Below are positions 33,738 to 43,065 of a stretch of 64,000 bases of DNA, in pieces (the stretch's first letter is position 1; the number at the start of each line of letters is the position of its first letter). The notes beneath the pieces were generated by a model that worked only from the letters and a program-made list of their open reading frames with translations, ran no database searches and was not told the DNA's origin. The stretch covers positions 1 through 64,000 of the forward strand of contig NZ_NKTX01000008.1 in assembly GCF_003207815.1 (NCBI RefSeq). The letters run 5' to 3'. Made by a program: the position numbers and the translations under genes. Source of the DNA: Komagataeibacter oboediens (GTDB lineage Bacteria; Pseudomonadota; Alphaproteobacteria; Acetobacterales; Acetobacteraceae).

Positions 33738-34481
33738 TCAGGTGGCGGCGCGCCGGGACCGGGCGGAGCGCACCGTGGTACGGCGGCGTCCGGGTCGGGT
33801 CTTGATTGTGTCCTGCACGGGCGGCGGGGCGACGGGATCGGGCAGGATGGACGTGGCCAGTTGTATGATGGTCCGGCAGCCTGCTTCAAAATCCACCGCC
33901 GTCAGGCGGGGCTTGTCCAGCACGGCAGCCATCTGCACCCCCATATCGGCATAGGCCTGCGTCATCGCCCACAGGCAGAACAGGAAATGCGTCGGGTCCA
34001 CCGTCCCGATCAGGCCCGCCGCATGCCATTTTTCAAAGACCTCGCGCCGGTGTTCGACATGCCGGCGCAGGGTATCGACCAGAAAGCCGTGAACATACCG
34101 GCCACCTGACAGGATTTCGTGGGCGAACAGGCGCGACCCCTCGGGGCGCTGGCGTGAAAACGCCATCTTGGAGCGGATGAAGCCTTCCAGCCCCTCCCGC
34201 GGGGATCTGTCGGCAGACAGCCATTTGCTGGCATCGCCCAGCCAGTCTTCCAGCAACTGCTGCAACGTGGCGCGGTACAGGTCTTCCTTGGTACGGAAAT
34301 AATAGTGGATATTGGCCTTGGGCAGGTTGCTGGCCTCGGCAATATCGCTGACCCGCGTGCCCGACAGCCCGTGGGCCGCGAATACCTTTTCCGCCGCGTC
34401 CAGGATCTGGCGCGTATTGTTCTGGCGGGGCACGCTGGCGCGCGTTTTGCGGGGGGAACGTGATGTCTTGGACAGGGGCAT
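33738..34481 (-). CDS. RutR-like TetR-family regulator
   Basis: A 247-residue TetR regulator. After a basic N-terminal tail comes the HTH (RQILDAAEKVFAAHGLSGTR then SNLPKANIHYYFRTKEDLY). The C-terminal domain resembles E. coli RutR, which senses uracil and thymine: FIRSKMAFSRQRPEGSRLFAHEIL, DPTHFLFCLWAMTQAYADM. Start choice is uncertain; I took the ATG at 34481, as the next one (34550) adds a tail without TetR features, and neither has a good ribosome site. The Arg/Thr-rich C-terminal extension is unusual. It lies between the permease and preT and is divergent from preT, so it probably represses the pyrimidine genes. Confidence 0.85.
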   Translation of the reverse strand: MPLSKTSRSPRKTRASVPRQNNTRQILDAAEKVFAAHGLSGTRVSDIAEASNLPKANIHYYFRTKEDLYRATLQQLLEDWLGDASKWLSADRSPREGLEGFIRSKMAFSRQRPEGSRLFAHEILSGGRYVHGFLVDTLRRHVEHRREVFEKWHAAGLIGTVDPTHFLFCLWAMTQAYADMGVQMAAVLDKPRLTAVDFEAGCRTIIQLATSILPDPVAPPPVQDTIKTRPGRRRTTVRSARSRRAAT

Positions 34482-34711
34482 GGGCAGGACAGGATTACCG
34501 TAAAAGGAAAAAATGGTTGATGGTGCCCCCCAACTTCTCAAGCCGGGCATTTCGCGTCAATCCATTCCATGACGGGATTCCCGCGCGCGGGACCGCAATG
34601 GGCAGGACAGGCGTGCGTGGGCACCATTTCATACTTATACAAATAAATGCACCGCCATATATCATTCTTTATACGAGATAATCGCGACCAGGACACGATT
34701 GCGGAAAAAAC

Positions 34712-34727
34712 CTGATCATATGGTCAG
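34712..34727. promoter_or_regulatory. RutR-like operator, site 2
   Basis: CTGATCATATGGTCAG is a near-perfect palindrome matching 11 of 14 fixed positions of TTGACCANNTGGTCAA. It lies 68 bp upstream of preT, in the gap facing the RutR-like regulator gene. An AT-rich stretch (34621-34690) precedes it. Confidence 0.55.
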
Positions 34728-34795
34728 AAAAAACATTGCGGAGCGCTACCGAACGCCCCTAAGGTTGATCCCAACACACAGATGCTGGAGCGATC

Positions 34796-36145
34796 ATGCC
34801 GCAAGGTCCCGATATAGCGCCCGGACGTCTTACCGATGTCGAACTTGCGCTTAATTTTTCCGATGCCCATCCCCCGCTGACGCACGCACAGGCCGTTGTC
34901 GAGGCCGACCGCTGCTTCTACTGTTACGACGCACCGTGTATCGAGGCCTGTCCCACAGGCATCGACATCCCGCGCTTCATCCGCGCCATTGCGACGGACA
35001 ACATGGCGGGTTCGGCCAGAATCATCCTTGAATCCAACATCCTTGGCGGATCCTGCGCGCGCGTCTGCCCGACCGAGATCCTGTGCGAACAGAAATGCGT
35101 GCACAACACGCGTGAGGAAGGCCAGCCCATCCGCATCGGCCTGCTGCAGCGCCACGCAACCGACTGGCAGATGGATCATGGCGGCCAGCCTTTCACCCGC
35201 GCGGCCCCGACGGGCCAGCGCATCGCCGTTGTCGGCGCGGGGCCTGCGGGTCTTGCCTGCGCACACCGGCTGGCCATGCATGGGCACGACGTGGTGATCC
35301 ATGACCGCCACGCGCTGGCGGGCGGGCTGAACGAATATGGCGTCGCCGCCTACAAGCTGGCCGATGACTTCGCCCAGCGCGAGGTGGATTTCCTGCTGTC
35401 CATCGGCGGGATCACGTTTGAGGGCGGAAAGGTGCTGGGCCGCGACATGACGGTGGCCAGCCTGCGCCGCGAATATGACGCGGTGTTCCTGGCTGTCGGC
35501 CTTGCGGGCGTGCGTTCGCTGGGGATCGAGGGGGAAGACCTTGACGGCGTGATGAACGCGGTGGACTTCATCGAGGGCCTGCGTTCGGCCAACCGCCAGA
35601 CCGTGCCGGTCGGCCGCCGGGTGGTGGTGATCGGCGGTGGCAACACCGCGGTCGATGCCTCCGTCCAGGCCCGCAGGCTGGGTGCCGAGGATGTGACCCT
35701 TGTCTACCGCCGGGGCGCGGAAAACATGTCCGCCACGCCGGTGGAACGCGAATGGGCGCAGACCAACGGCGTCACGGTCCGGCTGTGGGCCGCCCCGGTC
35801 CGTCTGGTGGCGCGCGATGGCGTGCTGGACGGGATCGAGTTCGCACGCGGCCGCATCGGCCCGGACGGGCGGCCTGTATATGACCCGGATGATACGTTCG
35901 TGGTGGCGGCGGACATGGTGCTCAAGGCCGTGGGCCAGACCTTCATGCCCGACCCGCTGAACGGGGAAAGCATTGCCATTTCCGGCGGGCGCATCATGGT
36001 GGATGCAACGGGCCAGACCACCATGCAGGGCGTCTATGCGGGCGGCGACTGCACGCCGGGCGAGGACCTGACGGTCGCCGCCGTGCGCGACGGGCGCGAC
36101 GCGGCAGAGGCAATTCACGCGGCCTACATGGCGGCAGGCAGGTAA
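34796..36145 (+). CDS. preT: Dihydropyrimidine dehydrogenase subunit PreT
   Basis: 449 residues, the electron-transferring flavoprotein half of NAD-dependent dihydropyrimidine dehydrogenase. The N-terminal iron-sulfur region has CFYCYDAPCIEACPTGIDIPR and GGSCARVCPTEILCEQKCV. The FAD site is VVGAGPAGLACAHRL (about 144-158) and the NAD(P) site VVVIGGGNTAVDA (about 276-288). It passes electrons from NADH to PreA, which reduces uracil and thymine. A GGAG site precedes the ATG. preA starts 11 bp after its stop, so the two are co-expressed, as in E. coli. A RutR-like box lies in the promoter. Confidence 0.93.
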   Translation: MPQGPDIAPGRLTDVELALNFSDAHPPLTHAQAVVEADRCFYCYDAPCIEACPTGIDIPRFIRAIATDNMAGSARIILESNILGGSCARVCPTEILCEQKCVHNTREEGQPIRIGLLQRHATDWQMDHGGQPFTRAAPTGQRIAVVGAGPAGLACAHRLAMHGHDVVIHDRHALAGGLNEYGVAAYKLADDFAQREVDFLLSIGGITFEGGKVLGRDMTVASLRREYDAVFLAVGLAGVRSLGIEGEDLDGVMNAVDFIEGLRSANRQTVPVGRRVVVIGGGNTAVDASVQARRLGAEDVTLVYRRGAENMSATPVEREWAQTNGVTVRLWAAPVRLVARDGVLDGIEFARGRIGPDGRPVYDPDDTFVVAADMVLKAVGQTFMPDPLNGESIAISGGRIMVDATGQTTMQGVYAGGDCTPGEDLTVAAVRDGRDAAEAIHAAYMAAGR

Positions 36146-36156
36146 GGAAACCGGAT

Positions 36157-37431
36157 ATGGCTGATCTACGCACGAATTTTGTTGGCATCCGCTCGCCCAA
36201 TCCGTTCTGGCTTGCCTCCGCGCCGCCTACGGACAAGGAATACAATGTCCGCCGCGCGTTTGAGGCGGGCTGGGGCGGCGTGGTCTGGAAAACGCTGGGG
36301 GAAGACCCGCCGGTGGTCAATGTCAGCTCGCGTTATGGTTCGCTGGACTATAACGGCACCCGCATGATCGGGCTGAACAACATCGAACTGATTTCCGACC
36401 GGCCGCTGGCCACGAACATTGCCGAAATCAAGTCCGTCAAGCGCGACTATCCCGACCGCGCGGTCGTGGTCAGCCTGATGGTGCCCTGTGTGGAGGAAAG
36501 CTGGAAGGCGATCCTGCCCATCGTGGAGGAAACGGGCGCTGACGGGATCGAACTCAATTTCGGCTGCCCGCACGGCATGTCCGAACGCAACATGGGTGCT
36601 GCGGTCGGGCAAGTGCCCGAATACGTGGAAATGGTCACGCGGTGGTGCAAGCAGAACACCCGCATGCCCGTGATCGTCAAGCTGACGCCCAACATCACCA
36701 ACATCCTCATGCCTGCGCGCGCGGCCCTGCGGGGCGGGGCGGATGCGGTATCGCTGATCAATACCGTCCAGTCGGTCATTGGTGTTGACCTCGACCTCAT
36801 GGCCCCCATGCCGGTGGTGGATGGCCAGGGCACGCATGGCGGCTATTGCGGCCCGGCGGTCAAGCCCATCGCGCTGCGCATGATTGGCGACATCGCCCGT
36901 GACCCGGAACTGGCGCGCCTGCCCATTTCAGGTATCGGCGGGATCGGGTCGTGGCGGGATGCCGCCGAATTCCTGGCCATGGGGGCGACCACGCTGCAGG
37001 TCTGCACGGCGGCCATGCATTACGGCTTCCGCATTGTCGAGGACATGACCGACGGCCTGTCCGCATGGATGGACCAGAAGGGATACGCCACCATTGCCGA
37101 CGTGACCGGGCGCGCGGTCGAACGCTTCGTGCCGTGGAACCGGCTGAACATGAAGTTCAAGACCATTGCGAAGATTGACCAGGACGCCTGCATCAAATGC
37201 GGCCTGTGCCATATCGCGTGCGAAGATACCTCCCACCAGGCCATCGCCCGCAGCAAGGTGGACGGGGAACGGCATTACGAAGTGATTGATGAGGAATGCG
37301 TGGGCTGTAACCTGTGCGCGCATGTCTGCCCCGTTGATGAGTGCATCACCATGCAGCCGCAGCCGGTGGATGGCGTGCTGACATGGCCCGAACACCCCAG
37401 CAACCCCGCCCGCGTAACCGTAGGGTCGTAA
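36157..37431 (+). CDS. preA: NAD-dependent dihydropyrimidine dehydrogenase subunit PreA
   Basis: 424 residues. The N-terminal FMN-binding TIM barrel (1-about 310) is of the dihydroorotate dehydrogenase type: FWLASAPPTDKEYNVRRAF, LNFGCPHGMSERNMGAAVGQ with the active-site loop, and GIGGIGSW for the FMN phosphate. The C-terminal domain has two [4Fe-4S] motifs, CIKCGLCHIAC and CVGCNLCAHVCP. This matches the C-terminal half of mammalian DPD and E. coli PreA. It catalyses the first, reductive step of uracil/thymine catabolism with PreT. The amidase gene follows 40 bp later. Confidence 0.93.
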   Translation: MADLRTNFVGIRSPNPFWLASAPPTDKEYNVRRAFEAGWGGVVWKTLGEDPPVVNVSSRYGSLDYNGTRMIGLNNIELISDRPLATNIAEIKSVKRDYPDRAVVVSLMVPCVEESWKAILPIVEETGADGIELNFGCPHGMSERNMGAAVGQVPEYVEMVTRWCKQNTRMPVIVKLTPNITNILMPARAALRGGADAVSLINTVQSVIGVDLDLMAPMPVVDGQGTHGGYCGPAVKPIALRMIGDIARDPELARLPISGIGGIGSWRDAAEFLAMGATTLQVCTAAMHYGFRIVEDMTDGLSAWMDQKGYATIADVTGRAVERFVPWNRLNMKFKTIAKIDQDACIKCGLCHIACEDTSHQAIARSKVDGERHYEVIDEECVGCNLCAHVCPVDECITMQPQPVDGVLTWPEHPSNPARVTVGS

Positions 37432-37471
37432 CAGGCCAGCAAAGGGTGCAGCCCGGCATGGAAGGAAGCTT

Positions 37472-38743
37472 ATGACACAGCATACAACCGCGACACATGG
37501 CAGCAATCTTGGCATTGACGGGCAGGCCCTGTGGTCTGACCTTATGGAAACCGCCCGGTTTGGCGGCACGCCAAAGGGCGGGATCCGCCGCCTGACACTG
37601 ACGGCGGAAGACAGGCAGGTGCGCGACTGGTTCGTGCGCACGTGCGAGGCACTGGGCTGCACGGTCACGCATGATTCCATGGGCAACCAGTTCGCCCGCC
37701 GACCGGGGCAGGATGACAGCCTGCCGCCCATCACCATTGGCAGCCACCTTGATACGCAGCCCACGGGCGGCAAGTATGACGGTATCCTTGGCGTTCTGGG
37801 TGGCCTTGCCGTCCTGCGCGCGCTGCACCGGTCCGGTTACGTGACCCGCCACCCGATCGAACTGATCAACTGGACGAACGAGGAGGGGTCGCGCTTTACC
37901 CCGCCCATGATGTGTTCGGGCGTCTTTGCCGGCGTGTTTACCGAACAGGAAGTGCTGGACAAGCGCGACCGGGCGGGAAAGCGCTTTGGTGATGAACTGG
38001 AGGCCATCGGCTATCGCGGCAGCGAACCGTGCGGGCAGCATCCGGTCACCGCGTATTTCGAACTGCATATCGAACAGGGTCCGATCCTGGAAGCCGAGGA
38101 AAAGACCATTGGCATTGTCACCGGCGTGCAGGGCGCGCGGTGGTACGAGGCCACGGTCACGGGCAAGGACGCCCATGCCGGTTCCACCCCCATGCCCATG
38201 CGCCACGACGCGCTGCTGGCCGCCGCCCGCATGATCGAGACGGTCAGCGAAGTGGCCCTGTCCCATGCGCCCACTGCGGTCGGCACCGTAGGGCTGATTG
38301 AAAACCGACCCAACAGCAACAACGTGGTCCCCGGCGAGGTGTTTTTCACCATCGACATGCGCGACCCCGATGATGCGGTCGTGCGCAGAATGGAAGAGCA
38401 GCTGTACAGCCAGTTGCCTGAAATCGCGCAGCGCAGTGGCGTGACACTGGATATCGTGCGGATCTGGGACGCACCAGCCGTGCATTTCAACCCCGCCTGC
38501 ATCGACATGGTCGAGGCCGCGGCGATGGAAAGCGGCTACAGCGCCCGGCGTATCGTATCCGGCCCCGGCCATGACGCGGCCTACATGGCGCGCATTGCGC
38601 CAACGGCCATGATCTTCGTCCCCTGTGCCGATGGCCTGAGCCATAACGAGGCGGAAAGCATTACCGAACAGGATGCGACGGCCGGGGCGGATGTCCTTCT
38701 CCGGGCGGTGCTCAAGGCGGACGCAGCCTTCAACAGCAGATAA
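37472..38743 (+). CDS. pydC: Zn-dependent carbamoyl amidase (beta-ureidopropionase type, M20 family)
   Basis: A 423-residue enzyme of the allantoate/N-carbamoyl-amino-acid amidohydrolase family. Metal and substrate motifs are present: GSHLDTQPTGGKYDG, NEEGSRF, HIEQGPILE, a dimerisation lobe with MPMRHDAL, and GHDAAYMAR...CADGLSHNEAE. In this operon, after preTA and near the dihydropyrimidinase, the expected reaction is hydrolysis of N-carbamoyl-beta-alanine to beta-alanine, CO2 and ammonia. Family members also act on N-carbamoyl-L-amino acids or allantoate, so specificity is inferred from context. AAGGAAGC precedes the ATG. No beta-alanine transaminase gene is in the window. Confidence 0.88.
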   Translation: MTQHTTATHGSNLGIDGQALWSDLMETARFGGTPKGGIRRLTLTAEDRQVRDWFVRTCEALGCTVTHDSMGNQFARRPGQDDSLPPITIGSHLDTQPTGGKYDGILGVLGGLAVLRALHRSGYVTRHPIELINWTNEEGSRFTPPMMCSGVFAGVFTEQEVLDKRDRAGKRFGDELEAIGYRGSEPCGQHPVTAYFELHIEQGPILEAEEKTIGIVTGVQGARWYEATVTGKDAHAGSTPMPMRHDALLAAARMIETVSEVALSHAPTAVGTVGLIENRPNSNNVVPGEVFFTIDMRDPDDAVVRRMEEQLYSQLPEIAQRSGVTLDIVRIWDAPAVHFNPACIDMVEAAAMESGYSARRIVSGPGHDAAYMARIAPTAMIFVPCADGLSHNEAESITEQDATAGADVLLRAVLKADAAFNSR

Positions 38744-38801
38744 TCGCGCCATGCCTGTTCTCATCCTGCATGGGCGGGGCAGACATGATACGCACGATGA
38801 T

Positions 38802-38835
38802 CAGGCCGGTCCGCCCTTATGGGTTGACCGGCCTG
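38802..38835 (+). terminator. Hairpin after the preTA-pydC operon
   Basis: CAGGCCGGTC-cgcccttatgggtt-GACCGGCCTG, a perfect 10-bp stem whose loop can pair further (CCC/GGG), 58 nt past the operon's last stop. The rest of the 327-bp gap is dispersed repeat copy B with its module-2-like part near 38890-38930. Confidence 0.55.
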
Positions 38836-38959
38836 AATGCGTTTGCGGGGTAAAATCCGGGTATGGGCTTTTCCCGCAACACGGCCGCGGGGAATACAGT
38901 CCGTCAGAACGGGCGGTTTTCAGAAACGCCCCGCGGAAAACATGGTGCGGGCAGAAGAT

Positions 38960-39036
38960 GTTTTTTGGTGACGCGTTGTTCAGGACGCTTCAGGAAACGC
39001 CGCCTTTTTGAAAAAGGCGGCACCCAAAAAACTTCT
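38960..39036 (-). repeat. Dispersed hairpin repeat, copy B
   Basis: GTTTTTTGGTGACGCG then CGCCGCCTTTTTGAAAAAGG, ending GCGGCACCCAAAAAAC. The second dyad (CGCCTTTTT/AAAAAGGCG) is intact; the first is degraded (CGTTGTTCAGGACG). Reverse orientation relative to copy F. It lies between the convergent carbamoyl amidase and CNT transporter genes, where it can terminate both. Confidence 0.6.
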
Positions 39037-39070
39037 GTTGTTTTGCAAGAATCAACTGCCGCGCGGCGGA

Positions 39071-40306
39071 TCAGGGCATGATGATGCCGGCTATGGCCGC
39101 ACTCATCAGGTTGGACAGCATGCCACCCAGCACGGCACGCGCGCTTTTATGGGCAATTTCCTCACGCCGGTCCGGGCACTGGCTGCCAAAGGCCGCCACG
39201 GCAAGCCCCAGCGAACTGAGATTGGCGAACCCGCACAGGGCGAACGACGCAATGGCCGCCGCCCGGGCTGACAGACGGCCTGCCTGTATGTCCGGCCCCA
39301 GCCGCAGGTAGGCGACGAATTCGTTCAGCACGACCTTCAGCCCCAACACCGATCCCACCGCGTCGCATTCACCCGCAGGCACGCCCAGCATCCATGCCAG
39401 CGGCGCCAGCAGCAGGCCCATGATGTATTCCAGCGACAGTGCGGGCAGGCCGACATGCCCCCCGATACCCTGCAGCATGCCATTGACCAGCGCGATCAGG
39501 CCAATACACGCAACCAGCATGGCCGCCACCGCCACGGCGGTCTGGGCGCCCTTCATCGCGCCTTCCATCACGGCTTCGAAAAAGGCGCGATGATAGGCGG
39601 CACGCCCGGCGTCTATCGGGCTGACCGGGCTGTCCGGTGCGCGGGGTTCCAGCATCTTGGCGAACATCAGGCCGCCAGGAATGGCCATGAAGGACGCCGC
39701 CACCAGATAGTCCGCCGGAATACCCAGACCGAAATACCCGACCAGCGTCGCGCCGGAAACGGACGCCGTGCCGCTGCACATCACGCTGGCCAGTTCGCTT
39801 GTGCTCATGGATGCAAGATAGGGACCAAGGGCGACCGGCAGTTCGCTCTGGCCCACGAAAATGGTGATGATGGCGCCAAAGGATTCAACCGGCGACGTGC
39901 CCAGCAGCCACTGCAGCCCACGCCCCAGCAGACGGGCAAAGGCCTGCATGATGCCGAAATGATAGAGAACGGCAATCAGCGCGCTGACATAGACCAGCGA
40001 AGGCAGCACCTGAAACGCAAAGACATAGGATCCGTCGGGAAACAGGTCATGCATGCGGGGACCGACCAGTCCCCCGAACAGGAAGCGCGCGCCCTCGCTG
40101 CCATAGGACAGGACCTGCGTCACCATGTCCGATATGGCCCGCAGCGCGGCCTGCCCCGACGGCACACGCAGCACCAGCAGGCCAATCCCCGCCTGCAGCA
40201 GCAGACAGGCGCCGATAATGCGCAGGTTGATGCGTTTCCGGTCCGTGGAAAACACCATGGCAACACATATCAGGAATATAATGCCGATAAAGCCACGGAT
40301 ATGCAT
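39071..40306 (-). CDS. nupC: Concentrative nucleoside transporter (CNT/NupC family)
   Basis: A 411-residue inner-membrane nucleoside symporter with the CNT order: three N-terminal helices (gate and nucleoside transporter N regions), core domain with FVGQSELPVALGPYL and STSELASVMCSGTASVSG, and C-terminal NEFVAYLRLG...FALCGFANLSSLG. These hold the Gln-Glu, Glu, Asn-Glu and Ser-Leu-Gly residues that bind nucleoside and cation. Length is typical of bacterial NupC. It would supply nucleosides to the hydrolase at 29770. No good ribosome site precedes the ATG, so the start could be slightly off. Base specificity cannot be read from sequence alone. Confidence 0.9.
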   Translation of the reverse strand: MHIRGFIGIIFLICVAMVFSTDRKRINLRIIGACLLLQAGIGLLVLRVPSGQAALRAISDMVTQVLSYGSEGARFLFGGLVGPRMHDLFPDGSYVFAFQVLPSLVYVSALIAVLYHFGIMQAFARLLGRGLQWLLGTSPVESFGAIITIFVGQSELPVALGPYLASMSTSELASVMCSGTASVSGATLVGYFGLGIPADYLVAASFMAIPGGLMFAKMLEPRAPDSPVSPIDAGRAAYHRAFFEAVMEGAMKGAQTAVAVAAMLVACIGLIALVNGMLQGIGGHVGLPALSLEYIMGLLLAPLAWMLGVPAGECDAVGSVLGLKVVLNEFVAYLRLGPDIQAGRLSARAAAIASFALCGFANLSSLGLAVAAFGSQCPDRREEIAHKSARAVLGGMLSNLMSAAIAGIIMP

Positions 40307-40795
40307 GAGGAAACTTTCAGGCCGCAGAAACGCAAAATGGAATTTTCTGACTATTTAGTTAGGTTAGCGTAACATCATGCCGCCCATCGTCAAGCATCTG
40401 TCTTGTCCCGCACGCATATTCCACGCACCGGGCGAAGGGGTGAACAGGACCGTATCCACCGCGGGGCACATCTGCCCGTAAGCGCATGATGCGCCGTGCC
40501 CTGCCAGCGTAATGGGAATCACGGCGGCATCGGACAGGCAGCATGGCAATACTGCAGGCTTTCCCTTCAGCCTCATGCCACCGGCGAACACCCGCATAGA
40601 TAGAACGGCATGATCTCCCCAATGGCACATACCGGTCAGCCAGTCCTGCGCAGGCAGGATCGACAATGTCCGGCCCGGACCGCCGGACGGGACATGGTGG
40701 ACAGTACGCCGCAACCGGGCCAGATTACGGGTAACCTCTGATTTTCAGTCCATAATAAAAATAACAAACATTCGTAATAAAAGGAGAAGCCAGGC
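40307..40795. other. Divergent intergenic region between CNT transporter and MDR oxidoreductase
   Basis: No credible gene. Next to the CNT start is TTAGTTAGGTTAGCGTAAC (40354-40372), a TTAG-rich direct repeat that could be regulatory. GTCCGGC-ccggacc-GCCGGAC (40668-40688) is a 7-bp hairpin about 110 bp upstream of the oxidoreductase. The last 50 bases are A-rich and end in an AAGGAG ribosome site. Confidence 0.45.
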
Positions 40796-41806
40796 ATGAA
40801 CCGGACAATCGTGGTGCAGCCCCCAGGCGGGTTCGCGAATGTGGTCATGACGGATCAGCCCGTGCGCGCGCCCGCCGCAGGTGAAATCAGGGTGCGCCTG
40901 CATGCCTCGTCGCTGAATTATCATGATTACGCCGTTGTGAGCGGCATGTGGGGACCGGCCGTGCCGCGCATTCCCATGGCGGACGGGGCGGGCGAGGTAG
41001 TGGAAACCGGGGCAGGGGTCACGGAATTCGCGCCCGGCGACAGGGTGGTCAGCACGTTTTTCCCCACCTGGCTTTCCGGTGCGCCACAGGTCATCGGGTT
41101 TACGACCGTACCGGGCGACGGGGTGGACGGATATGCGCGCGAATACGTCACCGCCCCTGCAACATCATTTACCCATGCGCCCCGCGGATGGACGCACGCG
41201 CAGGCCGCGACACTCACCACCGCAGGCCTGACCGCGTGGCGCTCCCTGTTTGTTGATGACCGGATCAGCCCGGGCAACACCGTTGTGGTTCAGGGCACGG
41301 GCGGGGTGTCCATATTCGCCCTGCAGTTCGCCAAGATGGCGGGCGCAACGGTGATCGCAACGTCCTCCAGCGGTGCCAAGCTAGACCGCCTGCGTGAACT
41401 GGGCGCGGATCACGTGATCAATTACCGCGAAAACCCGCAATGGGGGAAAACCGCATGGGACCTGACCGACGGCAGGGGTGTGGACCATGTCATTGAAGTG
41501 GGCGGCCCGGCAACCCTGGCGCAGTCAATGGAGGCGATCAGGGTCGGGGGGCATATTTCCACCATCGGCATCCTGAGCGGCGTTTCGGGCCATCTGGAAA
41601 TCGTGCCCATGCTGCTGAAGCAGTTCCGCCTGCAGGGGGTTCTGGTCGGTAGCCGGGCAGACCAGCAGGCCATGGTGCGGGCCTTTGACGCGCACGCCAT
41701 CCGCCCGGTCATTGATCGCGCCTTTCCGCTGGAAAACATTGTGGACGCGTTCCGCTATCAGGAAAGCAACCGGCATTTCGGCAAGATCTGCCTGGAAATC
41801 CAGTAA
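40796..41806 (+). CDS. Zinc-independent MDR oxidoreductase (quinone reductase/alcohol dehydrogenase-like)
   Basis: A 336-residue medium-chain dehydrogenase/reductase. The GroES-like N-domain reads SLNYHDYAVVSGMWG where zinc alcohol dehydrogenases have the catalytic Cys, so no catalytic zinc is expected. The Rossmann domain has VVQGTGGVSIFALQFAKMAGA at about residues 162-182. The protein ends FGKICLEI, typical of the family. It probably uses NADPH to reduce quinones or enones. A strong AAGGAG precedes the ATG. A perfect hairpin follows, so it is monocistronic; the TetR gene 300 bp downstream may regulate it. Confidence 0.85.
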   Translation: MNRTIVVQPPGGFANVVMTDQPVRAPAAGEIRVRLHASSLNYHDYAVVSGMWGPAVPRIPMADGAGEVVETGAGVTEFAPGDRVVSTFFPTWLSGAPQVIGFTTVPGDGVDGYAREYVTAPATSFTHAPRGWTHAQAATLTTAGLTAWRSLFVDDRISPGNTVVVQGTGGVSIFALQFAKMAGATVIATSSSGAKLDRLRELGADHVINYRENPQWGKTAWDLTDGRGVDHVIEVGGPATLAQSMEAIRVGGHISTIGILSGVSGHLEIVPMLLKQFRLQGVLVGSRADQQAMVRAFDAHAIRPVIDRAFPLENIVDAFRYQESNRHFGKICLEIQ

Positions 41807-41815
41807 TACGGAAAA

Positions 41816-41841
41816 ACTGCCCCTGCATGGTCAGGGGCAGT
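41816..41841 (+). terminator. Terminator hairpin after the MDR oxidoreductase
   Basis: ACTGCCCCTG-catggt-CAGGGGCAGT, a perfect 10-bp stem 10 nt after the stop, preceded by AAAAA on the plus strand (so T-rich on the opposite strand). Nothing else is seen in the gap to 42105. Confidence 0.6.
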
Positions 41842-42104
41842 CACCGGCCCGCCTTCTGGCGGCATGAAAAGCCCGGGCCACGGGCGTGACCTGTTCTCGC
41901 TGGGGATCAAGCGTTTCATCAACAGAAAGCCGGTTCATGCACCAGCATGACACCGCCGGTAGAGGCGCCCGGGCCTGTACCGCGCGAAGGCATACCCGCC
42001 ATGGGCGCATGTCATGTCGCGGGGCGGGGCGATGGCACCTGAAAGGGGTTGTGTGGTATGGATCGCCTGTTTCTTTCGGAACAGATGCAACCAGAGGACC
42101 GGAC

Positions 42105-42764
42105 ATGCCTGACGTATCCCCAAGGCCCCAGCACACAGGCGGACGCCCGACACCTGAAGTGTCGGCGCAGCTTGACCGGCAGGTCCTTGAGGTCGCGACC
42201 GCCCTTTTTGTCGAACAGGGATATGCCGCCACTTCGCTGGAAAAGATTGCCCGCGTCATAGGATGCAGCAAGGCCACGCTGTACCGTCGCTATTCCTCGA
42301 AAGAGGACCTGTTCAAGGCCGTGGTGGCCGAACGGGGCCGGTTGCTGCTGCACGAAGCGGGGGCCATGGAGGCATCGTCCAAAGACCCGCTGGTAGCAAC
42401 ACGTGAAATTGCCCGGTTCTTTCTGGACTTCATGCTGCGGCCGGAAACGCGCGAAGCCTACCGGATTGTCATTAGCGACGGGCACCGCATTCCATTCGTT
42501 GCCGATGAAATGATGGTCACCATCGTGGAACCCTTCGTAGCAACCATAAGCCGCCTGCTGCGTGTAGCAGCGGACGCGGGACGTATTGAATCCCACGACC
42601 ATGAGGAAATGACGCGCGTCCTCATGAGCCTGGTGATCGGATGGCCGTTGCAGAACACCATGCTGGGCCAGAACCGGATGCAGGATGCCGCCGCACGAAA
42701 AAAGTTTTTTGACAGGGCATGGGGGATTTTCCTGTCCGGCATATGCACAAACGCCAGCGCCTGA
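42105..42764 (+). CDS. TetR-family transcriptional regulator
   Basis: A 219-residue TetR regulator. A short basic/Pro tail is followed by the HTH: LDRQVLEVATALFVEQGYAATSLEKIA then IGCSKATLYRRYSSKEDLF. The C-terminal ligand domain resembles the AefR/TetR_C_7-like group (FFLDFMLRPETREAYRIVISDG). GAGGA at 42094-42098 fixes the ATG at 42105; a 73-residue upstream extension is an artefact. Its target is unknown. It lies after a terminator and convergent to the isochorismatase operon, so the MDR oxidoreductase gene or its own promoter are the nearest candidates. Confidence 0.85.
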   Translation: MPDVSPRPQHTGGRPTPEVSAQLDRQVLEVATALFVEQGYAATSLEKIARVIGCSKATLYRRYSSKEDLFKAVVAERGRLLLHEAGAMEASSKDPLVATREIARFFLDFMLRPETREAYRIVISDGHRIPFVADEMMVTIVEPFVATISRLLRVAADAGRIESHDHEEMTRVLMSLVIGWPLQNTMLGQNRMQDAAARKKFFDRAWGIFLSGICTNASA

Positions 42765-43065
42765 CCTACCTGCCGCATCAATCCCCTGTTGGGGCATTCG
42801 TATGTAAATCAGGCCGATCAGACCCGCCCGCCAGGTTCATGGCATGAATGACTATGGTCCCGTATCCATGCACCAGACATGCTGACCCACAGGTTGCGGG
42901 CCATCCAGCCGGCAGAATGTCTGCCCGATGCACGTCTTGGCGCGCCAGCCTTGATTCATCTGTCAGATAGACAGGGCGACCGGTGGCGGGGTCAGCGCCC
43001 CCGCAAACGGGGTGCCGGAATGATCCGGCAGCCCGCACCTGATATGGAACTTTCAGGCTGCCGCG
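42765..43065. other. Intergenic stretch between convergent genes
   Basis: Only a small hairpin CCCC-tgtt-GGGG (42783-42794) stands out, 20 nt past the TetR stop. The minus-strand frame across this region lacks a start site and natural composition and I do not call it. Confidence 0.4.

Noticed and set aside
42778-43038. Minus-strand ORF of 86 codons between the TetR and isochorismatase-type genes
   Set aside because: No start signal and composition unlike neighbouring genes; it runs through a terminator-like hairpin.
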